Assembly (NCBI RefSeq): GCF_003129925.1 | Contig: NZ_QFFN01000001.1 | Span: 62,001-126,000 of the forward strand | Direction of reading: 5' to 3' | Source: Bifidobacterium catulorum | Lineage (GTDB): Bacteria > Actinomycetota > Actinomycetes > Actinomycetales > Bifidobacteriaceae | Length of the DNA stretch: 64,000 bases | Shown: in pieces, positions 50,055 through 60,589 of the stretch | How positions within the stretch are numbered: position 1 is the stretch's first letter | Layout: every line of letters starts with the position of its first letter | The notes under the pieces: generated by a model | Seen by the model: the letters and a program-made list of their open reading frames with translations, nothing else | Told to the model about the DNA's origin: nothing | The model's database searches: none | Translations under genes and position numbers: made by a program

Positions 50055-52184
50055 CTACTTGCGCCGCTTCTTCTCTCGGATGTTCACCGAAATCTGGATC
50101 GGTGTTCCCTCGAAACCGAACTCCTCCCGCAGACTGCGTTCGATGAAACGACGGTAGCCGTGCTCAAGGAACCCGGTGGCGAAGATAACGAACCGCGGTG
50201 GACGATTCGACGCCTGGGTGGCGAACAGGATACGCGGCTGTTTGCCGCCACGCAACGGATGCGGATGCGCCGCCTGGATCTGGCCGAGGAAGGCGTTGAG
50301 CTTGCCGGTGGGAATGCGCTTGTCCCAGGACGCCAGAGCGGACCGCATCGCGCCCGCAAGACGGTTGGTGTGCCAGCCGGTCTTCGCGGAGAGGTTCACT
50401 CGCTGGGCCCATGTGACCCGGTTGAACTCCGTGGCCCACAGACGTTCGATGCGCTGGCGGCCGAAATCGTCAAGCAGATCCCACTTGTTGAACACCAGCA
50501 CGATGGCACGTCCAGCATCCACCGCCTGACTCATGACCTTGAGATCCTGGTCGGCGATGGGCTGGGACACGTCGAACAGGACCAGTGCCAGCTCCGAACG
50601 CTCCAATGCAGCCTGAGTGCGCAAAGAGGAATAGTATTCGGCGCCGGACAGCTTGTGCAGACGGCGTTTGATGCCGGCCGTATCGATGAACAGCCAGTCC
50701 TCCCCGTCGATGGTCACCACCTCGTCCACGGGGTCGCGCGTCGTGCCGGCCAGATCGTTGACCACGGCACGGGTCTCCCCCGCCATCTGGTTCAGCAGCG
50801 ACGACTTCCCCACGTTGGGCCGGCCCACCAAGGCGATACGTCGCAGATCGGTCGGCGTAAGCAGACCGGATGTCTTCTCCGCCTTCCTGAGCTTGTCCAA
50901 CGACTCGTCCAGCAGGTCGCCGATGCCGCGGCCATGCATGGCGGAGATGGAGAACGGTTCGCCGAGTCCGAGCTTCCAGAATTCGGCCGCCTGATATTCG
51001 TCGGCCTGCGAGTCGATCTTGTTCACGGCGAGCGTGACGGGCTTGCCGGACTGACGCAGCATCTTCACGATGCGTTCGTCGCTGGCGGTGAGCCCCACCG
51101 TACCGTCCACCACAAGCACCACGGCGTCAGCGAGCTGCACGGCTATCTCGGCCTGGTTGGCGATGGACGACTCGATGCCTTCCACATCGGCTTCCCATCC
51201 ACCGGTGTCGACCAGCTTGAAATCGGTTCCCGCCCATTCGGCGTCATAGCTCACACGGTCACGGGTGACACCCGGCGTGTCCTCGACGACGGCGGCGCGT
51301 CGGCCGAGGATGCGGTTCACCAGCGTGGATTTGCCCACGTTGGGCCGGCCCACCACGGCCAGCACGCCAACGGCCCTGGATTGCGATTCATTCTGCGGCG
51401 TATCGAAGGCGCCGTCCACGAGACGCTTGTCCTCGGCGTCGAGATCGTACTCGGTGAGGTTGGCCGCATACTGTTCGTAGGCCTGTGTTTCCATGGCGTC
51501 CTCGACCATGCGGATCAGCACGTCGAGGGTCTCGGAGAAGTCCATATCGGAATTGTCGACCGTAGTTACGCCCTCGGCCGCCGACATGAAGCTCGTCACC
51601 TTGGAATCGGCCTTGTCGCGGGCGGCCACGTTGTCTGCGCCCACCTGCGAGGTGTTGCTCTGGCCGGTGCGTCGCGCCTGACGCACGTCCTCGCGGGCGG
51701 TGAGCAGAATACGCACCTCGGCATCCGGTTCCACGACGGTGGTGGTGTCACGTCCCTCCGCGACGATTCCCGCCCCGCGAGAGAACGAATTCCCGTCCGC
51801 CTCGCGCGCGATGTAGGCACGCTGGGCGGCTATGAGCAGATTCCTCACCGGCATGATGGACGACACGACGGACACATGCGACGAGACCTCGCGGGAACGG
51901 ATGGCCTCGCCGATGCTTTCACCGTCCGACGTCACGTCGGGATGCTCAGGATCGACGGAGATGTCGAAATGATCCTCGGTGAAGAACCGTCCGACGGTGT
52001 CGACGATGCGGTCGGCGTCGGGTTGCTCCGCATCGAGATCGATCCCCTGGTTGAGGCACCACCATGTGGCAGCGCGGTACATCGCGCCGGTGTCGAGATA
52101 GGCGAAACCGAAATACGTGGCCAGGGCCTTCGACGTCGACGACTTGCCGACGCCGGCGGGACCGTCAATGGCGACTCGGATCAC
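50055..52184 (-). CDS. cmk-der: Bifunctional cytidylate kinase/GTPase Der
   Basis: A 709-residue fusion. Residues 1-235 are cytidylate kinase ([17 protein letters not shown]-loop, [10 protein letters not shown], and the [14 protein letters not shown] block), which makes CDP from CMP. From about residue 270 the protein is Der/EngA, with two GTPase domains (each [16 protein letters not shown] or DLAGTTRD, NKxD as VNKIDS and FNKWDL) and a KH-like end, needed for 50S ribosome assembly. Actinobacteria often keep the two genes adjacent; the fusion is known in bifidobacteria. It overlaps rluB by 4 bases. Confidence 0.96.
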   Translation of the reverse strand: MIRVAIDGPAGVGKSSTSKALATYFGFAYLDTGAMYRAATWWCLNQGIDLDAEQPDADRIVDTVGRFFTEDHFDISVDPEHPDVTSDGESIGEAIRSREVSSHVSVVSSIMPVRNLLIAAQRAYIAREADGNSFSRGAGIVAEGRDTTTVVEPDAEVRILLTAREDVRQARRTGQSNTSQVGADNVAARDKADSKVTSFMSAAEGVTTVDNSDMDFSETLDVLIRMVEDAMETQAYEQYAANLTEYDLDAEDKRLVDGAFDTPQNESQSRAVGVLAVVGRPNVGKSTLVNRILGRRAAVVEDTPGVTRDRVSYDAEWAGTDFKLVDTGGWEADVEGIESSIANQAEIAVQLADAVVLVVDGTVGLTASDERIVKMLRQSGKPVTLAVNKIDSQADEYQAAEFWKLGLGEPFSISAMHGRGIGDLLDESLDKLRKAEKTSGLLTPTDLRRIALVGRPNVGKSSLLNQMAGETRAVVNDLAGTTRDPVDEVVTIDGEDWLFIDTAGIKRRLHKLSGAEYYSSLRTQAALERSELALVLFDVSQPIADQDLKVMSQAVDAGRAIVLVFNKWDLLDDFGRQRIERLWATEFNRVTWAQRVNLSAKTGWHTNRLAGAMRSALASWDKRIPTGKLNAFLGQIQAAHPHPLRGGKQPRILFATQASNRPPRFVIFATGFLEHGYRRFIERSLREEFGFEGTPIQISVNIREKKRRK

Positions 52185-52954
52185 AGTCCGACCTCCTTCT
52201 CCAGCGACTTCACCTCGACCGGGGACAGCACACGGTATGAGCCCGGCTTGAGCTCGCCCAGCTTGATCGGTCCAATCTGCGTGCGCACAAGACGCTTCAC
52301 GGGGAACCCGATGGAGCCGAAGATGCGGCGGACGATGCGGTTGCGGCCGGAATGCAGGACCACGCGCACCATCGTATATTCACGGTTCTGGTCAAGGATC
52401 GAGCATTTGTCGAGCTTCACCCAGCCGTCGTCCAGCTTGACGCCGGTCCGTACGAGACGACGGCACACGTTGCCGCCGAGACGACCCTCCACCGTGGCGA
52501 TGTACGTCTTCGCCACCTCGTACTTGGGATGCATGACGTGCTGCGACAGTTCGCCGTCGTCTGTCATGAGGATGAGGCCCTCCGAATCGTAATCCAGACG
52601 GCCCATGTGGAACACGCGCTCGTATTTGTCGCCGATGATGTCGCGGAGCGTCCAGCGCCCCTTCGGATCGCTCATGGTGGACAGCACACGCTTGGGCTTG
52701 TTCAGCGCAAGCGTCACGTGATGGTCGTTGATGTGGACGCGTGAACCGTCGACCAGGATCTTCTGGCTCTTCGGATCGACGCGGGTGCCCAACGTGGTCA
52801 CCAGCTCCCCGTCGACCTCGACACGTCCTTCGGTGATGATCTCCTCGCACTTGCGGCGTGAGCCGTAACCGGCCTGCGCAAGTATCTTCTGCAGACGGAT
52901 TCCCTCGGAGGCGGTGTTGTCTTCTGTGTTCATGGTTGAATGCTGCTCTGGCAT
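52181..52954 (-). CDS. rluB: 23S rRNA pseudouridine synthase RluB-like
   Basis: A 257-residue RsuA/RluB-family enzyme. An S4 RNA-binding domain ([21 protein letters not shown]) is followed by the catalytic motif [17 protein letters not shown] with the active aspartate. It modifies helix 89 of 23S rRNA in the well-studied members. GGGAG lies before the ATG at 52954; earlier in-frame starts at 52978 and 52993 lack one. The stop overlaps the cmk-der start, forming a ribosome-biogenesis operon. Confidence 0.92.
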   Translation of the reverse strand: MPEQHSTMNTEDNTASEGIRLQKILAQAGYGSRRKCEEIITEGRVEVDGELVTTLGTRVDPKSQKILVDGSRVHINDHHVTLALNKPKRVLSTMSDPKGRWTLRDIIGDKYERVFHMGRLDYDSEGLILMTDDGELSQHVMHPKYEVAKTYIATVEGRLGGNVCRRLVRTGVKLDDGWVKLDKCSILDQNREYTMVRVVLHSGRNRIVRRIFGSIGFPVKRLVRTQIGPIKLGELKPGSYRVLSPVEVKSLEKEVGL

Positions 52955-53113
52955 CGTTCTCCCAACGTGGCCTTTCATATAACTAGTACTCAACTGATCG
53001 TTGACTGTATCGATTGATGGTGATTGATATTCAATTGGAATATGACCGCTGCGCTCTCTGAGGATTCCCAGCGAATCATAACGTTGTTATTCTAACCGGA
53101 CGCCTGAACGACT

Positions 53114-53121
53114 GGTACTAT
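53114..53121 (+). promoter_or_regulatory. Putative extended -10 box for the aquaporin gene
   Basis: TGGTACTAT (53113-53121) fits an extended -10 element about 53 bases before the start. No clear -35 box is present. Confidence 0.35.
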
Positions 53122-53173
53122 GTGAGACGTTTGCAAGGACCAACTACTGCAAGAACCAATCAGAAGGACGATA

Positions 53174-54253
53174 ATGTCAGAGACACAAACGATTCCGGAA
53201 CGGACATGCCATCCGTATGCGTTGAGCCCGTCCCCGGTCATCCGCACGCTCGCCGAGTTCGCGGGCACCTTCCTCGTCTGCTTCGCGATCTACGCGGCCG
53301 GCTCGTACGGCATGATCATCTACGGTGCCAACGCGCTGTTCTTCGCCTTCGTCGCGGGGCTGGCGTATGCGGCCGTCACCGTGGTGTTCGCGAGATTCTC
53401 CGGAGGGCACTTCAACCCCGCGGTCACGCTGGCCGCGGTGCTGACGTCGAAGACCTCCTGGCTTGACGGCATCCTCTATCTTGTGGCCCAGCTCCTGGGC
53501 GCGACGGCGGCAGGCTTCCTCGCAGTGAACATGCTGCCCACCGCCAAGAACGTCGCGCTGTCGATCTGGCTGGGACCGGCGGTCAACGGATACGGCGAGG
53601 GATCCCCGTCGAACAGCGTCCTGAGCCAGGCCGGCGTGACGTTCGGCTTCAATACCGCCCTGATCGTGGAGGTCGCGATGTCGCTTCTGGTGGTGGCCGC
53701 CACGTTCGTCACGCTTCGCGACGACGGATCCCCCATGCATTCCCATACATCTGCCGTGGCGATCTCCTACGGGGCGGCCACCGCGGTCGCCTATCCGATC
53801 ACGGGTGCGGGGCTCAACCCCGTTCGTTCCACCGGCATCGCCCTGTTCGCCCATGGCCAGAATCTGACGGTCGACCCGTTCAGCCAGCTGTGGCTGTTCT
53901 GGGCATGTCCGCTGCTGGCCGGAGCCATCGTGGCGTTGGCGTCCCTTGCGTTCCCCGCATTGAACCGTGCGATGATCGGGAAAGCCGGGAATGCGACCAC
54001 GGAATCCGATACGGAATCCATCGCGGAATCCGGTACGCAAGACACCACAGGCGGATTGCAGACCGTTGACCTCGATGACAAGAACGATGACAACACCGGA
54101 ATCGAATCCGATCAGGAGCAGCGTTCTTCCGAAGAACGACAGCCGGAGGACGCCGCGGCACCGACCGATGACGATACCGTCAACGAGCCCTCTTCGACCG
54201 AAGACGGCGTTTCGGAAGCCTCCGACGCCGAACCGACATCGGACAAACGATAG
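53174..54253 (+). CDS. MIP/aquaporin family channel with acidic C-terminal tail
   Basis: A 359-residue channel with six membrane helices. The first half-helix carries the standard FSGGHFNPAVT; the second reads GAGLNPVRSTG, with Val replacing Ala of the second NPA but the selectivity arginine kept. The large loop between helices 3 and 4 is longer than in AqpZ. The last 90 residues are hydrophilic and rich in Asp, Glu, Ser and Thr, probably disordered in the cytoplasm. GAAGGACG precedes the ATG. Water, glycerol or another small solute is possible. Confidence 0.87.
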   Translation: MSETQTIPERTCHPYALSPSPVIRTLAEFAGTFLVCFAIYAAGSYGMIIYGANALFFAFVAGLAYAAVTVVFARFSGGHFNPAVTLAAVLTSKTSWLDGILYLVAQLLGATAAGFLAVNMLPTAKNVALSIWLGPAVNGYGEGSPSNSVLSQAGVTFGFNTALIVEVAMSLLVVAATFVTLRDDGSPMHSHTSAVAISYGAATAVAYPITGAGLNPVRSTGIALFAHGQNLTVDPFSQLWLFWACPLLAGAIVALASLAFPALNRAMIGKAGNATTESDTESIAESGTQDTTGGLQTVDLDDKNDDNTGIESDQEQRSSEERQPEDAAAPTDDDTVNEPSSTEDGVSEASDAEPTSDKR

Positions 54254-54270
54254 ACGGACTCAGGGAAACA

Positions 54271-54323
54271 ACGAGGGGGGGGTCGGGTATTTCATCCTGA
54301 TTTATTTAACCGACCCCCCTCGT
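54271..54323 (+). terminator. Bidirectional terminator between the channel and DUF3017 genes
   Basis: CGAGGGGGG-GTCGG pairs with CCGACCCCCCTCG around a long AT-rich loop. It lies between converging genes. Confidence 0.75.
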
Positions 54324-54363
54324 TTGCGTTTCTTCCCGTCGCAACGAGAACGTCGAGACAAAA

Positions 54364-54681
54364 CTACAGCAGCATGATGCTCGCATATGTGGCCAGCAGG
54401 CCGATGCCGAGCGCAAAGCCGAAGAAACAGTCGAACCCTATGGAACGAACCTTCCACGGGCTTTTCTCGCGCAGCACCAACCGGACCGCGGCGGAGACGA
54501 TGGCGGCGGCGGCCAGGACCGACGTCGCCCAGAATATCTGGCCGCAGACGGCCAAAACCGCCGACAATCCCACACATGCGGCGACGCCCCATTCATATAC
54601 GGGCTTGCCTTCATGCGCCTCCGAGACATGCGGCGGTTTCGGCTCCTGCGGCCTGACGCGTTTCCGTACACGCATCGACAT
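54364..54681 (-). CDS. DUF3017 family small membrane protein
   Basis: A 105-residue protein with a basic Arg/Lys-rich N-terminus and three hydrophobic helices (from about residues 31, 51 and 84). The pattern and its place directly after purH match the actinobacterial DUF3017 family. The role is unknown. It starts 8 bases after the purH stop, so it belongs to the same transcript, and it ends before the bidirectional terminator. Confidence 0.75.
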   Translation of the reverse strand: MSMRVRKRVRPQEPKPPHVSEAHEGKPVYEWGVAACVGLSAVLAVCGQIFWATSVLAAAAIVSAAVRLVLREKSPWKVRSIGFDCFFGFALGIGLLATYASIMLL

Positions 54682-54689
54682 GCGTCCGA

Positions 54690-56330
54690 TCAGTGGAAGA
54701 AATGACGGGTGCCGGTGACGTACATGGTCACATCGGCCTTGCGGGCCGCCTCGAACACTTCCTCGTCACGGATGGACCCGCCGGGCTGCACGATGGCCTT
54801 GACGCCGGCGTTGATGAGAATCTCGGCGCCATCGGCGAACGGGAAGAACGCGTCGGATGCGGCCACGGCCCCATTGGTGCGGTTCGCTCCGTCGGCCAGC
54901 GTGTTCGCGCGGTCGACGGCGAGGTGGCAGGAGTCCACTCGATTGACCTGCCCCATGCCAATGCCGACCGTGGCCTCGTCATGGGCGACCAGGATGGCGT
55001 TGGACTTCACGCAGCGGATGGCACGCCATGCGAACACGAGGTCCTTGAGCGTGGCGGCATCGGCAGGCTCCCCGGAGACCAGCTTCCATGCGTTCGGATC
55101 GTCGCCCACGGCGTTGATGAGGTCGGTGGACTGCACGAGCAGGCCTCCGTCGATCTGGCGGATCTGACGCTTGCTGCGCGGCGGCTCGCTGACCTTGAGG
55201 ATGCGCAGGTTCTTCTTCTTGGTCTGTAGCAGTTCGAGCGCCTCGGGCTCATAGTCGGGGGCGACGATGACCTCGGTGAAGATGGGACGGACGTTCTGCG
55301 CCATCTCCAGCGTCACGGTGGAGTTCGCGGCGATGACGCCGCCGTAGGCGCTCATCGGATCGCAGGCATGGGCCTTCTTGTGCGCTTCGGCCACAGTGGC
55401 GCCGATGGCAAGGCCGCACGGGTTGTTGTGCTTGACCACGGCGACGGCGATTTCGGGTGCGAAATCCCAGACGGCGCGCCACGCGGCGTCCGCATCGACA
55501 TAGTTGTTGTAGCTCATCGGCTTGCCGCCGAGCTGTTCGGCATGGGCGAAGCCGTGCTGGTTCAGCGGATCGAGATACAGGGCCGCCTGCTGGTGCGGGT
55601 TCTCGCCGTAGCGAAGCACATGTGTACGGTCCCAGGTCTCCGTGAACGTCACGGGGAAGAGCTTCTCATCGATGTTCGCGTCCTCGTTCTCCGCCGAATC
55701 CGCGACGTCGGCGGAGAAACTCTCCGGCTTCGGCCACTGGCGACGGGCCCATTCGATGATGGTGGCGTCATAGGCGGCGGTATGCGCGAAGGCCTTGGCC
55801 GCAAGATAACGTCGCTCCTCCAGCGTGAAACCGGTGCCGTTCTCGATGCGCCGCGCGACGAGGACGTAGTCCGTGGGATCGGTGACGACGGCGACCGTGG
55901 CGCTGTTCTTTGCCGCGCCACGGACCATGGAGGGGCCGCCGATGTCGATCTTCTCGATGGTGTCGGCCTCGTTCGCCCCGGAACGGACGGTGTCGGCAAA
56001 CGGATAGAGATTGACGACGACAAGGTCGAACGGCTTGATGCCCAGCTCCTTGAGCTGGGCCTCGTGCTCCGGGTTCGTCATGTCGGCGAGAATGCCGGCG
56101 TGAATGTGCGGGTCAAGCGTCTTCACACGTCCGTCAAGGCTCTCGGGGAATCCGGTGACCTTTTCCACGGGGGTGACGTCCACTCCCAGCTCCGCAAGCT
56201 TCACCGCGGTGGAGCCGGTGGACACGACCTCGGTTCCGGCCTCGACGAACGCCTTGGCCAGAACCTCGATGCCCTCCTTGTGGAACACTGACACCAGTGC
56301 ACGCTTAATGGGTCGTGTGGTGCTTGACAT
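54690..56330 (-). CDS. purH: Bifunctional AICAR transformylase/IMP cyclohydrolase
   Basis: A 546-residue enzyme for the last two steps of IMP synthesis. The N-terminal cyclohydrolase begins [19 protein letters not shown] and contains [11 protein letters not shown] and [15 protein letters not shown]. The transformylase part has [22 protein letters not shown] and the closing [24 protein letters not shown] lies before the ATG. Its start overlaps the stop of the DUF6350 gene, as in other actinobacteria. Confidence 0.97.
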   Translation of the reverse strand: MSSTTRPIKRALVSVFHKEGIEVLAKAFVEAGTEVVSTGSTAVKLAELGVDVTPVEKVTGFPESLDGRVKTLDPHIHAGILADMTNPEHEAQLKELGIKPFDLVVVNLYPFADTVRSGANEADTIEKIDIGGPSMVRGAAKNSATVAVVTDPTDYVLVARRIENGTGFTLEERRYLAAKAFAHTAAYDATIIEWARRQWPKPESFSADVADSAENEDANIDEKLFPVTFTETWDRTHVLRYGENPHQQAALYLDPLNQHGFAHAEQLGGKPMSYNNYVDADAAWRAVWDFAPEIAVAVVKHNNPCGLAIGATVAEAHKKAHACDPMSAYGGVIAANSTVTLEMAQNVRPIFTEVIVAPDYEPEALELLQTKKKNLRILKVSEPPRSKRQIRQIDGGLLVQSTDLINAVGDDPNAWKLVSGEPADAATLKDLVFAWRAIRCVKSNAILVAHDEATVGIGMGQVNRVDSCHLAVDRANTLADGANRTNGAVAASDAFFPFADGAEILINAGVKAIVQPGGSIRDEEVFEAARKADVTMYVTGTRHFFH

Positions 56331-57736
56331 TACCTGTCCTCCTTGGTTGTCGGATGATGGCTTTCCGAAGCGATGCTACGGGAAGTTCTTGGTTTTACTG
56401 TAGAGGCACCGCCGGATTCCTGCGACTCCCGGCGGGAGGATTCGCCCGATGCCATGCGGCGCGGCCTGGCGTCCGCCGCCCCATCGCGGTCAGTGACTCC
56501 GTCGTCCTTGCCGTTCCTGCGCAGCTGCAGGACCGCGAAGCGCAGGCACGAGATGACCGCCGTCAGAAGCCATGCGGCGAGGAATCCGATGGCGGACGGA
56601 CGAACGACGGCCTGCGTGGACGAGGCCACGGCCACTCCCACATGGGCGAGCCGCTCCCGTCCCAGGGATCCGTTCGACAACAGGAACATCACCGGTACCA
56701 CCAGGCTGATGACGATGCAGGATATGCAGAGGGACACGGCGGGGAAACCGAACCGTCGGACGGTATCCCATGACAGGAGCCTTCCTCCGGACCCGATGCC
56801 GAGCATGTCGAATCTGCCGGGTGACATCATCGGCCATATGGATGCGATCATCGCGATCAGGCAGGGCAGCAGCATGAGCGTGACGCGAATCGGACCGTCC
56901 TGCACCGCTTCGGGGAATATGCCGAACACAGGCACCGGGGGCATCGCCTGACTCTGATCCGCCCAAAGCGAGAACGTCGCCGTCCCCCCCACAGCGAATC
57001 CTCCCCCGCAGACCCATGAAAGCGCCCATAACGCACAGTTCGGCAGCCATATGAGGCATGCGATCGTGGTCATGACGGCGGAACCGGTGTCCATGCCGAC
57101 GAGTGGGAACATATCGTTCACCGTACCGGCGTTGACCACGCACCAGACCACGGTGACGAGCAACCCGACGAGCAGCAGGCCAAGGACCATAAGCGCCCCG
57201 ACGAACAATCCGGTTCCGATCGCCCGGCGCCATTCGGGACTGACGAACGTCCAGTTGCGCAGTCCGGTGCGGTCGGCCAGCTCGGTGTCGGGCAGCCATG
57301 CAAGCAGGTATCCTATGCTGAACACAAGCAGGGATCTGAGGACCGCGGCGGTCGACGTGCCAACAACGGTGACGGAAAGCGTGGACAACATCCACAGATG
57401 CAACGCGGCCCACAGCACGGCCCCGGAACAGTATCCGATGAGCGAGCAACCGAAGCGCGAGGAAACGGCCCTTACGAGGATGATGAGCAGCAGACTGAGT
57501 CCGAGCGGGATGAGTGTGAGATGAATCGTCTGGAAATCGACGCCGGTGCCTTCGGAAAGCAGTATGACCGATTTGGTGATTTCCATCGTGTAATCGGTGA
57601 GGCCCTGACCACCCTCCTCCATTGAGATGATCAGGAGCATCAGGGCGTTGAAACACATCAACGCGATGGTGTATAGCGCCAGGGACAGGGCCGATGCGCC
57701 CAGCCCCCGGCGCAGGTTCCTCAGATGGGGACTCAT
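56330..57736 (-). CDS. DUF6350 family multi-span membrane protein
   Basis: A 468-residue protein with about ten or more hydrophobic helices, including the family-typical [22 protein letters not shown] segment, and a polar Ser/Arg-rich tail of 60 residues. Proteins of this type lie just before purH in many actinobacteria; the function is unknown. The ATG overlaps the sucD stop (ATGA), and its last base overlaps purH, so it is translated within one operon. Confidence 0.83.
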   Translation of the reverse strand: MSPHLRNLRRGLGASALSLALYTIALMCFNALMLLIISMEEGGQGLTDYTMEITKSVILLSEGTGVDFQTIHLTLIPLGLSLLLIILVRAVSSRFGCSLIGYCSGAVLWAALHLWMLSTLSVTVVGTSTAAVLRSLLVFSIGYLLAWLPDTELADRTGLRNWTFVSPEWRRAIGTGLFVGALMVLGLLLVGLLVTVVWCVVNAGTVNDMFPLVGMDTGSAVMTTIACLIWLPNCALWALSWVCGGGFAVGGTATFSLWADQSQAMPPVPVFGIFPEAVQDGPIRVTLMLLPCLIAMIASIWPMMSPGRFDMLGIGSGGRLLSWDTVRRFGFPAVSLCISCIVISLVVPVMFLLSNGSLGRERLAHVGVAVASSTQAVVRPSAIGFLAAWLLTAVISCLRFAVLQLRRNGKDDGVTDRDGAADARPRRMASGESSRRESQESGGASTVKPRTSRSIASESHHPTTKEDR

Positions 57737-58656
57737 CGGATGCCGCGCGCCGCCATGATCTCACGCATGATGTCGGCGGTCTGCCCCGGGGTTCGTCCCA
57801 CGCGGATGCCGACGGCCTCCAAGGCCTCCTTCTTCTCCTTCGCCGTGCCTTTGCCTCCGGACACGATGGCACCGGCATGGCCCATCTGCTTGCCTTCGGG
57901 GGCGGTGAAGCCGGCGATATACGCCACCAGCGGCTTCTTCATATGGTCCTTGGCCCATTCGGCGACCTCCTGTTCGGCGCTGCCACCGATCTCGCCGATC
58001 ATGACGACGGCCTTGGTCGCATCATCGTCGTTGAACGCCTGCACGGCTTCCAGCAGGGTGGTGCCGACGATGGGGTCCCCTCCTGCCCCGAGCGCCGCGG
58101 TGAAGCCGAAGTCCGCGAGTTCTCCCATCAGCTGGTAGGTCAGGGTTCCGGACTTGGAAACCAGTCCCAGCGGTCCCCGGGGAACGATGCCGTCGGGGAT
58201 GATGCCCAGATTGACGCCCTTCCTGTCAGGCGCGGAGCCAAACGTGACAAGACCGGGGCAATTCGGGCCGATGATTCGTGCCCCGTGCTTCCTGGCGAGG
58301 GCAACGAAATACGCGGAATCGGCCACCGGTATGCCTTCGGTGATGACGACGATCAGTGTGATGCCCGCCTCGATGGCCTCGACGACGGCGGATTTGGCGA
58401 AACGCGGCGGAACGAACACCACGCTTGCCGTGGCGCCGGTGGCCTCCCTGGCCTCCAGGCACGTCCCGTATACGGTGATGTCGGCAGTGGTTCCGTCGGA
58501 CAGCTTGAACGGTACCGAGGTCCCCGCCTTGCGGGGGTTCACGCCGCCGACGATGTTGGTGCCCGCATTGAGCATGCGCGCCGTGTGCGTCATTCCCTGA
58601 TGGCCCGTCATGCCCTGGACGATGACCGGAGCGCCGTCTTCGATGAATAGCGTCAT
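57733..58656 (-). CDS. sucD: Succinyl-CoA synthetase alpha subunit
   Basis: A 307-residue subunit that binds CoA and carries the phosphohistidine intermediate. VQGMTGHQGMTHTARML and GGVNPRKAG lie at the N-terminus, GPNCPG in the middle and the active histidine in MGHAGAIVSGGKG. The gene overlaps sucC by 4 bases. Together they interconvert succinyl-CoA and succinate with ADP or GDP phosphorylation. Confidence 0.96.
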   Translation of the reverse strand: MTLFIEDGAPVIVQGMTGHQGMTHTARMLNAGTNIVGGVNPRKAGTSVPFKLSDGTTADITVYGTCLEAREATGATASVVFVPPRFAKSAVVEAIEAGITLIVVITEGIPVADSAYFVALARKHGARIIGPNCPGLVTFGSAPDRKGVNLGIIPDGIVPRGPLGLVSKSGTLTYQLMGELADFGFTAALGAGGDPIVGTTLLEAVQAFNDDDATKAVVMIGEIGGSAEQEVAEWAKDHMKKPLVAYIAGFTAPEGKQMGHAGAIVSGGKGTAKEKKEALEAVGIRVGRTPGQTADIMREIMAARGIR

Positions 58657-59852
58657 CGTGCTTCTCCCTTCATGGCGTTGGCCGCCAGCTTCGCCGCCGT
58701 GGATGCGGCACCCTCCATGGTCTGCGCGACCTGGATATGCGGGTTGTCCGCCTCGGCGAGGATCCGCAGACCCTCCTTCGCCTTGTTGCCGTCGAAACGC
58801 ACCACGATGGGGCGGATGTTGTTCATCGAGGCGATCGCCTCAAGGATGCCGTTGGCCACGTCCTCGCAGGAGGTGATGCCGCCATATACATTGATGAACA
58901 CCGAGCGGACCTTGTCGTCGGACAGCACGATCTCAAGGCTTTCCGCCATGACCGCCGCAGAGGCGCCGCCGCCGATGTCGAGGAAGTTCGCCGGCTTCAC
59001 ACCGCTTCCCTGGGCTTCGCCAGCACCGGCGACCGCGTCCAGGGAGCTCATGACGAGGCCTGCGCCGTTGCCGATGATGCCCACCTGCCCGTCGAGGTGC
59101 ACGTAATGCAGGCCGAGGGCACGGGCCTTGTTCTCCAGAGGATCGCCCTCGGTGGGGTCGGCGAAACGTTTCCAGCCGTCATGGCGGTATGCGGCGTTGT
59201 CGTCGAGGGAGATCTTGGCGTCAAGGGCGCACAGCGACTTCGAGGATTCATCGTCGGGATCGCCTATCTTGGCAAGGGGGTTGATCTCCACAAGCGTGGC
59301 GTCGGTGTTGTGGAACGCCCGCCACATCTTCAGCAGAATCTCGGCGGCCTGATCGCCGTCTGCATGATAGAAGCCGATCTGCCCGGCCATATGCTTGGCC
59401 GCGGCGAAATCGAAATCCTCAAGAGGGTCGATATGCAGGCGCTTGACGGACTCGGGATGCGCCTTGGCGATCTCCTCGACCTCCGTTCCCCCGTTGGCGG
59501 TCGCCAGCACATCGTAGTCGCGTGACGTACGGTCGACGGAGATGGAGACATAGTATTCGTGGATGATGTTCTTCGCCTCGGCCACCAGGACGCCATTGAC
59601 CTTATGACCATGGATGGTCATAGGGAACAGCTGTTCGGAGAAAAGAATCGCCTCATCGAGGTCATGAGCCAACTTGACGCCGCCCGCCTGTCCGCGGTGG
59701 CCGATCTTCACCTGCGCCTTGATGACGCAGGGGAAGCCGATTTGTTTTGCGGCCTCGGCCACGTCGTGAGAATTCTGCGCGTAGATTGCGCGAGGAGTCG
59801 GGATATCGGCCTCTTCGAGCAGTTCGCGGGCTTGATGTTCATACAGATCCAT
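58653..59852 (-). CDS. sucC: Succinyl-CoA synthetase beta subunit
   Basis: A 399-residue ATP-grasp subunit. The start MDLYEHQARELLEEADIPTP and VKIGHRGQAGGVKLA are diagnostic, and NIYGGIT-like text appears as FINVYGGITSCEDVANGI near the C-terminus. AGGGGAAC precedes the ATG by about 10 bases. It is the first gene of the sucCD-DUF6350-purH-DUF3017 run. Bifidobacteria have only a partial citric acid cycle, so the enzyme probably supplies succinyl-CoA rather than running a cycle. Confidence 0.96.
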   Translation of the reverse strand: MDLYEHQARELLEEADIPTPRAIYAQNSHDVAEAAKQIGFPCVIKAQVKIGHRGQAGGVKLAHDLDEAILFSEQLFPMTIHGHKVNGVLVAEAKNIIHEYYVSISVDRTSRDYDVLATANGGTEVEEIAKAHPESVKRLHIDPLEDFDFAAAKHMAGQIGFYHADGDQAAEILLKMWRAFHNTDATLVEINPLAKIGDPDDESSKSLCALDAKISLDDNAAYRHDGWKRFADPTEGDPLENKARALGLHYVHLDGQVGIIGNGAGLVMSSLDAVAGAGEAQGSGVKPANFLDIGGGASAAVMAESLEIVLSDDKVRSVFINVYGGITSCEDVANGILEAIASMNNIRPIVVRFDGNKAKEGLRILAEADNPHIQVAQTMEGAASTAAKLAANAMKGEAR

Positions 59853-59908
59853 CAGAACTGTTCCCCTTGTTTCCTTTCATTGTGAATACGACGACAAATC
59901 TTATCCGT

Positions 59909-60487
59909 TCAGGCGGGCATGGTCAGCAGCGAGGACCGCCTGCACCGTTCGATGGCATCCGGAGTCGGGATGCCGGTGAGCTCCATCACGAAGCTGAATC
60001 CCGCCACGACGGCCCCATGCCCTTCGATGAGCTTCTGTGCGGCGACCGCCGTTCCCCCGGTGGCGATGAGGTCGTCGACGACGAGAACGCGTTCCCCCGG
60101 TCTGATGGCCTCGTCCTCGATTTCAATCGCCGCGGTCCCGTATTCGAGGGAGTACTCCATACGTTTCGTGGGAGGGGGCAGCTTGCCCGCCTTGCGAATG
60201 GCGACGAAGCCCTTGCCCAGACGCACCGCAAGGGGGGCGCCGATCAGGAAGCCCCTGGATTCCAGACCGGCGATCGCGTCGAAATCGTCCACGGACACCG
60301 GCAGTGCTTTGGCGAGTGCGTCGATGAGGATGGAAAGGCCCTTGGCGTCCGCGAGGACCGGCATGAAATCCCTGAAGTTGATGCCCTCTTTGGGGAATCC
60401 CGGGATGGTGCGAATAAGGGAAAGCAGGTAATTCGCATTGTCCTGTCCGACGACCGACAGCTGTTTGATGGTGATGTCCGATGTCAT
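59909..60487 (-). CDS. apt: Adenine phosphoribosyltransferase
   Basis: A 192-residue purine salvage enzyme joining adenine and PRPP to AMP. The PRPP loop is VLVVDDLIATGGTA, and GINFRDFMPVL, GLESRGFLIGAPLA and RKAGKLPPPT are family blocks. The ATG at 60487 has AGAGG 7 bases upstream; a GTG at 60496 would leave no spacing. It stands between two hairpin regions. Confidence 0.95.
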   Translation of the reverse strand: MTSDITIKQLSVVGQDNANYLLSLIRTIPGFPKEGINFRDFMPVLADAKGLSILIDALAKALPVSVDDFDAIAGLESRGFLIGAPLAVRLGKGFVAIRKAGKLPPPTKRMEYSLEYGTAAIEIEDEAIRPGERVLVVDDLIATGGTAVAAQKLIEGHGAVVAGFSFVMELTGIPTPDAIERCRRSSLLTMPA

Positions 60488-60510
60488 TTGCCCCACCTCT
60501 GATGGTATGT

Positions 60511-60580
60511 GCGTCCGGCATCGATGACAATGCCGGACGCCGCGTATCGGTGCCTAGCCACGGCCGATACGCGGCGTTTT
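60511..60580 (-). terminator. Paired hairpins between yajC and apt
   Basis: Two perfect stems, 60511-60540 (11 bp) and 60538-60576 (13 bp), share three bases and so cannot both be complete at once. The second is followed by TTTT on the plus strand. They lie just after the yajC stop. Confidence 0.65.
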
Positions 60581-60589
60581 GCCGATTGG

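Noticed and set aside
49878-52592. 904-codon plus-strand frame opposite cmk-der and rluB
   Set aside because: The minus strand has all kinase and GTPase motifs in order; the plus frame lacks any domain or ribosome site.
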